Positions 32,918 through 43,536 of a stretch of 64,000 nucleotides of DNA are shown here, in pieces; position 1 is the stretch's first letter, and each line of letters starts with the position of its first letter. The notes beneath the pieces are model-generated. The model was not told the origin of the DNA, ran no database searches, and saw only the letters and a list, made by a program, of their open reading frames with translations. The DNA is from Paraphysomonas bandaiensis (lineage: Eukaryota > Chrysophyceae): the NCBI GenBank assembly GCA_965644295.1, contig CBFFRP010000146.1, positions 186,001 to 250,000 of the forward strand. Reading direction: 5' to 3'. The position numbers were made by a program, and so were the translations under genes.

Positions 32918-34824
32918 AAGCGACTTTGAGTAGCTAGTCAATTAGTCATATTACTAGAGCACCCCTGCTGTTTGATTCCATACAGTGAACTCCGCAGTAG
33001 CGCAGTTGATTCATGTAAGAAATATATTCATAACTTATACTAGAGATATATAGTCTTATCTATTATAGTGAGGTGAAGCGGTGTAGCTTACTTAAAGTAG
33101 TTCTATGCTTTATATCAAACCGTAGTCACGGTATTAGTGCACCCGAGAATATAATCATTGAAATGGGAAGTCACTTCCTGCATTAGCTATTCGAGTCCTT
33201 TCTACTGGTATTTCGCACATATAGTTAGCAGTTATATGGGATATGGGCGTTCTACACTAGAATTCAGAGTAGGTAGCAGCAATAGACATAGCTAATTATG
33301 AATTTTCCAACAACCATAACTATTTCTTATTTTATTGAACTCAAAATTTCAGTTACACAATATAACTAAGATTTTGGAGTATGATTATCGTACTTATCAA
33401 TGTTATTTGCTGACTTGAAGGTTTGCTGTTTACTGCAGTACGCAGTGCGTAGTATATTGCCGGCACGTTTCCATCAATAAATATTAACAATACTATGATG
33501 AAAATGAATGCTATAAATTCATAATATTTCAATATGTTAAAAGAATGCAATATACTTTACTCCCCCCCATAATTGTGTGAGGAATCAACTCGTGAGAATA
33601 CATAATATATAACATGCATACAGCATGAACCATGAAGAAACACTATCTATCATGCAGACAGTAATGCTCAAACGGAGGGTTTCATTTAAGTAATTAATAT
33701 TAACCAGTATTAAGACTGGTTACCGGGAGCGTCAGTTAAGACTAAAAAGGAAAAATTTTAGTTGGCGTCCCCTTAGTGCTATTAACTACCAATGACTTGC
33801 AACCCACACATTACCTTAGTGTTAGCAGAAGATATTATTCAGGCATAAAACACATAAACATGAGCCATATCTTTTCCCCGGCGAACAATCCTTCAACCGG
33901 ATTAGCTGTAACGTGTGTACTCTTCTTTCATGCTTATCGAGTTGACTTCTATTGATATATACTCTCTTTCACTGCCTGTACAGGAATAGTACTGTAAATG
34001 TCTGAGGCTTTGAACGGTCTCGTCTGTCTAAGAATCCCTTTCCAGAATCGCGATTCGACAAATTAACGCGTTATATATACACGACACTGAAGGTATATAT
34101 CATCACTATCAAAGGTGTATGAGTTGAGCCAAAAAAACATTAAGCTATCGACAGTCAATGTGAGAGAACGCAAAGTTGAGTACAATATCACTCGTGGAGA
34201 CATGATCTAAGCTCCCATGCTGGTGTCATGTAGTCTATTCTATGATATGATATGATATCACAATGTAGAACTATGCGGGTATAGAGACAGCTCAATGGTG
34301 GTTCAAGGAGCTAATCCATAATGATAAATCTATTCTTTATGCCAGGTAGGGTTAGATTTAGATACGAATTGGATTGTATGAGACGTCTGTGTGGGCCCTC
34401 TGCTCTACCCTCTCAGAAAAAGGACATTTTCAACAGTTTGAGTTCCCAGCCACTCGATTTTATACTGCTGTATGTATGCGGTATGTATGTATGCCGTATG
34501 TATGATGGCATGAGGAGTTGATACGACTCTGGACGATAGTACTGTTGTACAACATCAGTGTGTACGTACACTGCTGTATATAGTAAGTATAGTATATAGT
34601 AGAGTAGAGTAGAGTAGAGTACTGCTGTATAGTATGGTGTGGTACACCTACAGACCTACAGTGTAGTCTGGTCAGATATGTCGTTGTGTGATTTTTTGTG
34701 GGAGCCAAGTAACGTAAACACCACACTGCTGCTGTATGCATAGTCACTCTGCACACTGCATATCCACTTGCTCTACATTCACGCAATACTTTAGGGAGAT
34801 TACGTTAAATTGACTTTACCCAAG
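32918..34824. other. Long intergenic region, no gene supported
   Basis: About 1.9 kb. The last 350 bp are probably the 5' region of the SLC35 gene: GTATGTATG runs (34,470-34,506), AGAGT pentamers (about 34,600-34,620) and three TACTGCTGTA-like motifs (34,557, 34,620, 34,725). The 66-codon frame at 34,321 has no independent support. The rest shows only AT-rich sequence and a C7 run near 33,562. Confidence 0.45.
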
Positions 34825-36175
34825 ATGAGTGTCAATTTGACAGTTGCGGCTGGTATTGTGGGAAACATCCTCTCTGTTGTCGGTGTGGTTATAACTAACA
34901 AATACATCACTGAAGTAGATGGGTTTAACTACATGGTGTTTCTGTCATTTCTCCACTTTGTTTTTACCGCTCTAGGGACTAGAGTTTTGTTAGGAATGAA
35001 TACCTTTACATACAAACCTGCAGCAATGTCGGGAGTGCTTCCTGTTGCAGTGGTTCGCAATCGTTGCTTGTACTCTTTCTCTATTTCACATGTGTACAGG
35101 GATCGCTTATGTCAGTGGCATTTATGAACTTAAACTTGGCGAAGAACTCTGTAGGCTTTTATCAAGTATATCTTTATTCATCTCTATTGCTATTGAGCTA
35201 ACACATATTCTGCTAGCTTTCTAAATTAGCTTGTATCCCGGTGACGCTTCTCATACAGTACTTTGTGTACCACACATCAGTAAACCGCTATGTACAGCTC
35301 ACTTTAGTACCTATTACCTTTGGTGTCGGTTATGCAACTGTGTATGACCTAGACCTGAATTTTGTTGGAACAGGTTGGTCGTTGTGTATATGAATTGCTT
35401 TTTTCAATTAGTTTGACTGTGCTCTGAACAGTATTTGCTATTTGCGGAGTGGTCGCAACCTCTCTTGCCCAGATATTTACTAACACATACCAGAAGTCAC
35501 TGGATTGCAATGCTATGCAGCTTCTGTACCACACTGCCCCAGTGATTGGAGCGGTGCGTGTAAAATACTCAACTATTTTGCAGCTGATTGTGTATACAGG
35601 GCATGCTAATCATGTGTCCCTTCTTCGACGACGTATCAGCCCTTGTCAAGCACGAATACACATTTGACTGCGTGTTTCGCATAGGTGAGTCTTTGAGCGA
35701 TGATGAGCGTGTAGTTGTGACATATTATCGTGTGACTCAGTGTTGTCGTGCTGCTTCGCGCTCGGAGTAAATATTTCAAACTACCTCGTACTGGGCAAGA
35801 CTTCCCCGCTAACATACCAAGTAACACAATCTGCAGCAATCTGCACATTATATGCCATTATATTTTTGTAAACAGGTGTTGGGACATCTCAAGACAGTGT
35901 TGATTCTGGTACTTGGATTCACCGTGTTCAATGTAAGTCGAAGACAGTTTTGTAATACGCTCTCACTCCAGTTGCTATCGGCAGAAACCCCTGGATGTTA
36001 GGAACGTCATTGGAGTAATTATCGCAATGATAGGGTCAGTAAATATTGTATTAAGCTACTGCATATCAATATTTTATCTGTCGGCAGGGTAATTTCATAC
36101 ACTGAGGTGAGACGGCGCCAGAGTCCTGGACCTTCCAAATCATCGTCAAAGCCCCAGTCCGAGGACAAAGCGTAG
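34825..36175 (+). CDS. SLC35E3-like nucleotide-sugar/triose-phosphate family transporter
   Basis: Nine exons: 34825-35052, 35100-35165, 35217-35373, 35432-35553, 35600-35684, 35741-35820, 35876-35932, 35985-36034 and 36088-36175, giving 310 residues; human SLC35E3 is of nearly the same size. The eight introns are 47-58 nt. Splicing restores SLC35 landmarks across junctions: NLNLAKNSVGFYQ-LSKLACIPV, NAMQLLYHTAPVIGA, VNISNYLVLGKTSPLTYQ-VLGHLKTVLIL and a final GVIIAMIG-VISYTE. Ten membrane helices are expected, in the Golgi or ER. Substrate is not predictable. Intron 1 uses a weak donor (GTTCGC). The C-terminus is Ser/Lys-rich and hydrophilic. Confidence 0.9.
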
Positions 36176-36850
36176 TTCGTCTACTGCGAACCACATAACC
36201 GAGGTCTTTGATGTCTCCAAAAGCGATGGTGTTATTATAATCGCTTGGCAGAATTAGTGTACTGTCTACTAGCAAATGTATATGCCATCAGTCTTTAGTG
36301 TAGGATTGTAGAATTCACATACCCTGACAATTTTTGCCTAATTAAACTAGCACCAACTGCTTTGGACATTTGATAATGATAGTTTTTCCAGCTTTAGAAG
36401 ATTAGAAGTGCTGCTATATAGTAAAGGAGGCCTACTATTTTATATGTTATATATTATATACACAATGCAATTAATGAGTTAATAGACGACTTCCAAACCT
36501 GACACAAACACATGAAAATAGTATCTGCGTCGGACTATTGCTGCACGAGCAAATTTGTTTTGCTCACCGTAAGTTGTACGGTGAGCAAATAACGTCAAGA
36601 CTGGGGTTCTGTAAGTCATACTGGGGGTAGTGTTTCATGTGTTATCCATCGTATTAGAGTGTTCCGGATTCCGGAGTGGTGTAAAGTCAAAAAATGAAAC
36701 ACTCAAATCTCAAAATTTTCGTCATACTTTGTGACAGAGTTTGTTACATATATATTATTGAAAGTCTTAGAAACCTGTACCAATATAGTGGCTAGTTGAA
36801 TGCTAAATACTAGTTAGACCTCTACCCATGACTAATCCGTACAAATTCCA
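36176..36850. other. Intergenic before the inverted-repeat element
   Basis: SLC35 3' region and unique sequence with one strong hairpin (listed separately). No gene seen. Confidence 0.5.
36559..36589. repeat. Perfect 13-bp stem, 5-nt loop hairpin
   Basis: Arms 36,559-36,571 (TTTGCTCACCGTA) and 36,577-36,589 are perfectly complementary around a 5-nt loop. It lies about 400 bp past the SLC35 stop. Could be a DNA or RNA structure or a small mobile-element end. Confidence 0.85.
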
Positions 36851-39298
36851 TTATCCTACTATTTAGCGCTACAGAAGCTGCTTGTGCGTCGCCGCAAGCA
36901 CCAAAGTGCAACCACTTCCGTTCTTAATGTTGTTTGTGAGTTTTGCCCTGCTCGTGTGTCTTTGGACTCACTGGCGCGTGTTGTCTGGGGGTCTCCCTTT
37001 GGGATACGGTTCCAACAGGCTCTGTGGTACAGGGTTCTGCAGTAAGGTCCGAAGTGTACCGAGCACTAGATGTGAGTGCTGAGAGGTGAGTGGTGTGGTG
37101 GAAGGTGGCGTTGTCTCCGTGCATCGTTTGGGCGTCAGGCATAGGTGGAGTTGCCGGAGACGGCGTCTTTGTCTAGGACCTGATGGTTTCATGCGATCCG
37201 GTGCTTTATTCCTGCGCGTATGAGAGGTGGGGTTCGTGTTATAGCGGTGGATGGTATTCCAGTCACTGGTCGTCTTTGGACTCCTAGTAATCGTAGCACC
37301 CTTGGGCGTTTCCATTTATTTCTGTTTATGTCTTGGACGCGTCGCGGGAGTAGCCTACTAGGGGGTCCTTTGTGTGAGGTAATGTATCTTCGACTTCGAT
37401 CCTGGATCATTAGTTTTGCTGCAGCGAAAAGCGGTAGAAGCAGGCTGATGAGCGCTGTTTCAATGTTGCGCAGACCTTGGGGTGTCAAGGGCTCATGGAT
37501 GTGATCTCCAAAAATCGTCTCGAATTGTGCAGTGGTGATGATGATACCTGTCCAGAATCTCTCCACCTGTGGCACAGAGGGGTTCCAGGCCCTACTTGAG
37601 AGTTTCTCTGTAGCGCAGTGGTGGTCCAGTGGGGTAGGACCGGATTTCTCAGTACCTCTTGAAGCGCGTTTTTGTGGCTGTGAATGCCGATTCCCTTATC
37701 TGTGATGGCGTCATTTGTGCAGTCTAGGCACATACATGTGCTTGAGGGAGTCTAGTCTAAATCCGCAGTCAGAACAAACTGCTTTTTGGTCAGGTCTAGT
37801 CCGTGTTTAGTTTTAGTCCGGTTTCTTCCTATGCTGAAGGATTTGTCCCACGTCAATGCTGCATTGAGCACTCGTTGGCGTAGGTGAGAGCTATCTTTGC
37901 CACCATCTGCTTGTGCCAGTTTGCGCGGGATTAGTGCCCCGCTGTCTGTCCAATATCTATGTGCCCGGTCAGGATTATTGTGACCGTAGTGTTGATCTCT
38001 GTATGCAGTGTAGGACTCCCGCGTCCGTTGACTGCGGAGGGAATGGATCTCCGTGAGTAGGGGGCTTGTACGAAATGGCCGTCTTTCCCCTGATAGGCGC
38101 CAGTGCCTTATAAGCCCGCCGTGAGTATTCGCTCAATGGCGTGGTCCACTTTTCTATGGTACAAACAGTGTAATTTTGTCGGCCCAGTAGGCGATCAACC
38201 TCAAGCCAGTCCTCTCCGGCTATTGCGTCTGCAATGTAAAAATGCCTTTGTCTTCGTATGTCCATTCAGATTCATCAGTGGTGCGTCGTTCCGGGTGTGA
38301 TCAAACCCATGCTACTTTCCTTATACATTCTGTGGTTGCTGCGATACTTTCGAGCAGGACACCTTTGGCACGATGTCCCAGGGCTCGACGTCCGGTGGAA
38401 AGTGCCTCTTCCGTGCGGATGCATACGGCCTTACAGTCTGTGTTAATCGGTATGTGTGCAGGGAGCCGCGCAGATAGTATACGTGCCATTGTAGCGCCCA
38501 TGAGTTCGTACGCATACGGTCCAAGTCCAGGTACGTCGCTGAAGTGTGTCTCTAAGCGCAGGATTTTGTAGTTCCGGCCTGCCATTCATCCTCCGGGAGT
38601 AGCCAGACAACCGCCGCCCCTCCGTGATGTGTCCATCTTAGGCGTAAGTGCACATGTGTGATGTGGCGCGGGGAGAGGACTGCAGGCGTGTATGATCCGT
38701 CTGTGAAGATTTCTTGTGGTAAGTATCCGAGTCGGCATCATCAAGTCCTAATGTGCGTATAATGTTGGTCAGAGTGTGTGCATCTTGAGGTTCAGGGAGT
38801 TCAGGCCGTAGGAGTGTGAGGCCGACCTCAGTACCCCATTCCCTTAAGCTTAAGGCAAAGTGGTGGTAGTTTGGGTGCGGAGCAATTGTCTGTGTAAGGA
38901 GGAAGTGCGCTGCGTCACCTGCATCCCCTCCTAGTGTTAGGGCACGTTGTAGGGAGCCCCATTTTTGTTCTTGAGCAGAGTCTGAGAAGCGTTTCATTCC
39001 TAGTACATATTATGCTTAAGATATTACATATATATGCCAGTTTTGGAAGGCTACCAATAGTAGAAAGGGTTCCAATTTGTGCTATTAATGTTACAGATTC
39101 TACGGCTCCACCTCGTACCATCTTTCCCTCGGAACACTATCCTCCCATCTCCATACTCCATAACTCTGACGCTCCCTTAAACGTCGCGGACCCCTGCCCC
39201 AAAGGGCGTGGCGTGGTGAGTGACAGAGCGAAAGTGGTTGCACCTTGGTGCTTGCGGTGGCACACAAGCAGCTTTCGTAGCGCAAAACAATAGGATAA
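36851..39298 (-). mobile_element. GC-richer element with ~70-bp terminal inverted repeats and RNase H-type frame
   Basis: Left arm 36,851-36,920 and right arm 39,229-39,298 are inverted copies at about 60 of 70 positions (TTATCCTACTATTTAGCGCT; CCGCAAGCACCAAAGTGCAA). The interior is visibly GC-richer than the flanks and has many broken frames, best on the minus strand: a 119-codon frame (38,638-38,997), an RNase H-like domain, a zinc-type CSDCGFRLDSLKH motif near 37,775 and a 128-codon frame (37,189-37,575). No reverse transcriptase YxDD or transposase was found. No clear target-site duplication is visible. The 90 bp beyond the right arm are shared with the remnant at 29 kb, so the true boundary may lie further out. 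Confidence 0.75.
38300..38710 (-). pseudogene. Degenerate retroelement-type RNase H domain
   Basis: The minus strand reads QEIFTDGSYTPAVLS, then WTHHGGAAVVWLLPEDEW, then (after a shift of frame near 38,580) AYELMGATMARILSARLPAH and IPINTDCKAVCIRTEEAL. The TDGS, E and TDxxA positions match the first three acidic catalytic residues of RNase HI domains in retrotransposons. The frame stops soon after KVAWV, and the fourth acidic residue would need another shift (IADAIAG or RNDAP downstream). At least two frameshifts make it non-functional unless programmed. No reverse transcriptase precedes it. Confidence 0.65.
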
Positions 39299-39825
39299 GC
39301 ACTAGTTAGTTAAATTGCTTTGCTACACTAGTTCTAACTCTTACATCTTACACACCTATATTGCTAATAATCAGATATTCACTACATATAGATGTTCATT
39401 AGACGCTACGTAAATAACGTGTTGAAAGTGAATATCTGAGAATTAAGAACTGTGGTAACTAAGCAAGTTCAAGATTTACGAAGTGAAAGTTTAGATTCAG
39501 TGATATTTTGAAATATAGATATTGTTGGAGAAATATATGAAAGTTGTGATATATTTATCCAGTTAATGAACAAAAGGTGATAACAAAATGCTAAATGCTA
39601 AATCTAAGAGTTTATTCTTAAGTACATTACATGCAATCAGATAATTTGATTTACATACATTCGTGCACCTTCTCCACCATATACTAATACTACTAATACA
39701 GTGTATGCGAACGTGGGTTCCAGCTCTTCTTCCTACGAGGGGCTGTACTAGGGCGTCTGTTTAAGACCCTAAACATACGGATATATACATCAATTATCAA
39801 CAAATATACTACATACGGAAAGGAC
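39299..39825. other. Flank shared with the element family, then coiled-coil gene 3' region
   Basis: 39,299-39,385 matches 29,172-29,256. The remainder is unique and AT-rich, with no gene. Confidence 0.5.
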
Positions 39826-42777
39826 TTACGACTTATCTGTTTCTGATTTCTTAGGATGCGTTGACGAAAAGTTCATACTGGCTTTCACGAAGTTGTCAAA
39901 GTCTTCAGCGCTGTCAATGTAATCACTCTCTCTTCCGTTTCGTACGGTCTCTCGTAATGCATCAGGTGACCTCAAGCGAGTATCCTCCCTTCCAGTCGGA
40001 AAAGAATCTTTCGCACTTAAGTCAAGTGTAGGTACGCTGCCAGGTTTAGGGGTTCCTTTCTTTTCGATGTGTCTCGAATCTGGAAAACTAGGAATGTAGA
40101 TCTCAGGGCGATGATGTCCATTTTTCGACAAACCATTGATATAATCGATAATTTTCTTGAATGTGTCTGCAATTCGCTGACCCCGCTCACTGGAATCTTT
40201 TTGAATGTCATCGAACTGTTCTCGACACTCGTCAGCCAATGTCGACAATTTTCTGTCCACCTCACGTACAAATCGCTTAATTTTGTCCATTTCGTCCACA
40301 GACACATTACCAGTGCTATTTGTGGATGATGTTTTATCTTTGTGTTGTTCAAGGTAACGCTTCATCGCATCCTCCACAAGTGTGCCTACATCAGAAAAAT
40401 CTCCTCTCTTTTTGAGTAGTTTTTGTAGACTCGTATGGTGATCAACATTTACAGTGTGCTGCAAGGCATTCATATCACTGCGAATAGCATCGACGAGAGC
40501 TCGCTGTTTCTTTCGGTCCTCTTCCTGATATGATAGCTTGCTCTGGATGCTGGTCACAGTATGTTCAACTTGACTAAGCTTACTCCGCAGACCACCGGTG
40601 TCCCCACCTCCTCCTCTATCTTCTCCAGTGCTTTTTCCTTCAAGTGCAGAGAGTCGAACACCATGCTCCCCTACCGTTGAACTCGTAGCCTGAGATGAGC
40701 TCTTCAATTCTGCTAACTCATCATCATGATTGCCCAGATGGACGCCAACAGCTTTAAATTTCTTGTCTGTCTTGGTTTTGAACCCCTCAAGGGCGTCTCT
40801 ACATTCACTTGCAACAAGACTACACAAGTTTTTCAGAGCTTCAATATCAGACACGCTTGGCACTCCTTCCTTGCTTACTGCATCAAATATAATATCGTGA
40901 ATATCTTGATTGTTCATCTTACTCTCGGCCAGGAATTGAAGTTGTGTTTTGTGCTCAACAGTTACAATCTGTTTTAGCTCTGTTATTTCGTGACTGATCT
41001 CGTCGTTGCTTTTCAACGCTTTGTGGTGAGCGTCTTTTAGTCTATCGACTATATGCTTTACTTTCGTGCCATTTTCTTCTAGTTTCGTTACTCTATCGGC
41101 TAACCCACCATTATTATCAGAAGGAGACAAGTCAGGAAGACCCATTTTGCGTTCCTTCTCGACACAAGCAGGGCACTGCCTTTTACATCTCCTGTAGCTT
41201 AGAAGCAACAATGGATCGGAGGTTGGTACATCCCCTCCTCCACTGCTGGGAGGGCGGTTGTCATCACAGTCGCATGGCGGTAAACTATTCTCAACGTATT
41301 TTGCTATACTTTTCAACCCAGACCGTGTATCAGTTTGAACCGTCTCCAGCGCCCTGTGGAATTCTTCCACTAGAAGACGCATACGTCTCTCTAGCTCTTT
41401 GGCTACATCTGATACTCGTTTGGAGTCTTCCCCAAAATCTAGACCAGGAGAAGGAGACTGAGAAGGGGAAAGATCGGGTACATGCTTATTAAGTGCCGCA
41501 CTAATGATTTGCTTAACACCTGCAGTGTCCACATAATGCGCCTCTATTCGTCCTATAGAATTGGCGTGATCCTGGTTTACAGTGTGCTGCAATGCACTGA
41601 TGTTTGTCTTCAGCTCGTTGAGAGAGGAGGTAACCTCTGCGGCATGAAGTAAATTAGTGTCGTGATCGTACCGATATTCTAGTTTTCCGATATCCCTTTT
41701 CGTCTCGTCCATCCCCTCCCGTATTCGGGCGATATCATCTTCGAGATGCTCTTGTGTGACTTTTAGCCTAAGATATTGCGCCTCCATATCTCCTGCCTTA
41801 GCTCTGTTTGACGCACACTGATTTTCTACTCGCACAAGGCGGTCATGATCGGTATCCAATCGACTTAAACGCGATTCCATGGACGCCAGACGTGTGGCTG
41901 CATTTACAGTATCTGCGCTGGCTTGTCCGTTTGATGGTTGCATGGGAGTTCCCATGGGATGCGCAAGCGTTCGACTATTAAGGTCCTTTATGTCAGCGTC
42001 ATGTCCATCTAACCGTGTAATACAGCCTTGTATTCCACCTTCACATTCTTGGCGTAACTGTTTTCCAAGTTCTCGAGTTTCTTCCACGACTGAATTTACC
42101 ATATTCTCCATCGTACTTACATCACCTCTAGTCGGCACACTCATTCCATCAAGCGTGTGACGTATCATGTCTGAAAGGTCAACATTGTCCATCTTACGAT
42201 GCCACAAGCCCTTTATTGAGTCTTCGTGGTCAACGTTAACAGTTCTCTTCAAATTATCAGCCTCGCGTCGTAGAAAATCAATCTGGCCACTTAGCTTCCG
42301 TAGATCACCCCTCATTTCATCCATATTGTGATTGTCTTTTCTTTGCTGGTTCTCCAAATGAGCAACTCTACCCAGTATATTCGTATCATCACCATAAAAA
42401 CTAGCGAGTTTACGTTCAACAACCGATAGCCTCTCTGTCTGTTCGGCGTCAATTATGGGACGATTCTCTAAAGCTTCAATTTGAGTGTCGTGAGCCGCAA
42501 TGCGTGAGTTGAGTTCAGCTACTGCATTTCCTCGTAACTGCTCTTCTAAAGCGGCAATTCTCTCTTCATACTGGACATTCAGTGACGATACTTCTTCTTC
42601 ACGCTTCTTCATATCGGAAATAACTTGAGCTTGCTGGCCTGCAACCGTGTGAAGCGCCTGTAATTGCTGCTGAACTGTCGTCAGGACATCATGTATAGGG
42701 AAACCATCCATTGTAATGGTTGCTGGTGCCGGAATCTTGGCGGTGGGCCAGTCTCGATCCAGCAAAGACGTGTCCAT
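39826..42777 (-). CDS. 983-residue coiled-coil protein with four-fold internal repeat, unrecognised
   Basis: Single exon, starting at the ATG at 42,777. Residues about 25-110 form a long heptad region (VQQQLQALHTVAGQQAQV). After it a repeat unit occurs four times, each beginning with a conserved core L-x-x-TVNxDH (LKRTVNVDH about 179, LQHTVNQDH about 396, LKQIVTVEH about 601, LQHTVNVDH about 772). About 20-35 residues later comes an acidic D-I/V-x-x-I/M patch and about 60 residues later a helix with ECR/EEF (ECREQFDDIQKD, ECRDALEGFKTK). A Cys cluster (CDCDD, CKRQCPAC) lies at about 503-538 between units 2 and 3. The C-terminal 100 residues are disordered. This suggests a rod-like structural protein, possibly cytoskeletal; that is inference. 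It is divergent with the TPR giant. Confidence 0.75.
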   Translation of the reverse strand: MDTSLLDRDWPTAKIPAPATITMDGFPIHDVLTTVQQQLQALHTVAGQQAQVISDMKKREEEVSSLNVQYEERIAALEEQLRGNAVAELNSRIAAHDTQIEALENRPIIDAEQTERLSVVERKLASFYGDDTNILGRVAHLENQQRKDNHNMDEMRGDLRKLSGQIDFLRREADNLKRTVNVDHEDSIKGLWHRKMDNVDLSDMIRHTLDGMSVPTRGDVSTMENMVNSVVEETRELGKQLRQECEGGIQGCITRLDGHDADIKDLNSRTLAHPMGTPMQPSNGQASADTVNAATRLASMESRLSRLDTDHDRLVRVENQCASNRAKAGDMEAQYLRLKVTQEHLEDDIARIREGMDETKRDIGKLEYRYDHDTNLLHAAEVTSSLNELKTNISALQHTVNQDHANSIGRIEAHYVDTAGVKQIISAALNKHVPDLSPSQSPSPGLDFGEDSKRVSDVAKELERRMRLLVEEFHRALETVQTDTRSGLKSIAKYVENSLPPCDCDDNRPPSSGGGDVPTSDPLLLLSYRRCKRQCPACVEKERKMGLPDLSPSDNNGGLADRVTKLEENGTKVKHIVDRLKDAHHKALKSNDEISHEITELKQIVTVEHKTQLQFLAESKMNNQDIHDIIFDAVSKEGVPSVSDIEALKNLCSLVASECRDALEGFKTKTDKKFKAVGVHLGNHDDELAELKSSSQATSSTVGEHGVRLSALEGKSTGEDRGGGGDTGGLRSKLSQVEHTVTSIQSKLSYQEEDRKKQRALVDAIRSDMNALQHTVNVDHHTSLQKLLKKRGDFSDVGTLVEDAMKRYLEQHKDKTSSTNSTGNVSVDEMDKIKRFVREVDRKLSTLADECREQFDDIQKDSSERGQRIADTFKKIIDYINGLSKNGHHRPEIYIPSFPDSRHIEKKGTPKPGSVPTLDLSAKDSFPTGREDTRLRSPDALRETVRNGRESDYIDSAEDFDNFVKASMNFSSTHPKKSETDKS

Positions 42778-43225
42778 TTCTCCTGTAGTCAAGGAATAGT
42801 CTCTAGTATAATGAGATAAGTATAATTGCTGTTCAACAGTGGACTATTCTGCTGACAGAGCCACGTTATTTCTTGATTTGAGAGAATTCTACTCTACTAA
42901 TTATGATACGAATGAAGTGATACGTTTAATGCTCTATAGTTTCCCACAATCACCGATCTCCACTTAGTGTGCCTTAGCCTAGCAGCATAATCAACGCAGC
43001 AATGGACCGTTAGAAACGAAACGGATGCTATCATATACATCTATCTCCTATCGCCAAAAAAAAACGTATTCCACTGTACTCTACTGTACTCCATAGTTGT
43101 AGTTCAACAATATTATACAGCACTGTATACGAAGTGGTATATACATCACCAGCAGCAGTCTGCAGGGGTCAATGAGTCACTTCATCTACTGTATAGTCTA
43201 TAGCAGAGTACAGTATATACTGTAG

Positions 43226-43258
<33 letters not shown>

Positions 43259-43536
43259 TGTATGTATGTATGTATGTATGTATGTATGTATGTATGTATG
43301 TATGTATGTATGTATGTATGTATGTATGTATGTATGTATGTATGTATGTATGTATGTATGTATGTATGTATGTATGTATGTATGTATGTATGTATGTATG
43401 TACATGGATGTCTATAGCGAGTCTGAGTCATTGTACAGACTAAACATTCACATATATATATACCATCAAGTATATATACTTCCATCACATGTCATAAACT
43501 CCCATCAATATACCATACGTCAATCATCATTGTGGT
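42778..43536. promoter_or_regulatory. Divergent 5' region, coiled-coil / TPR giant
   Basis: Contains a GTAT microsatellite, ACAGCACTGTATAC near 43,118, CAGCAGCAGTCTGC near 43,151 and GTACAGTATATACTG near 43,208. Two TTCCATCA/CCCATCAATA stretches lie just upstream of the TPR start. Confidence 0.45.
43228..43402. repeat. GTAT tetranucleotide microsatellite
   Basis: About 175 bp of perfect TATG repeats, roughly 43 units. The reading frames through it on both strands are artefacts. Confidence 0.98.

Noticed and set aside
34321-34521. 66-codon frame upstream of the SLC35 gene
   Set aside because: It ends in GTATG simple sequence and shows no splice link to the SLC35 exons.
36882-39293. Plus-strand frames inside the inverted-repeat element
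   Set aside because: They mirror the GC-rich minus-strand frames. The recognisable motifs (TDGS, CSDCG) are on the minus strand only.
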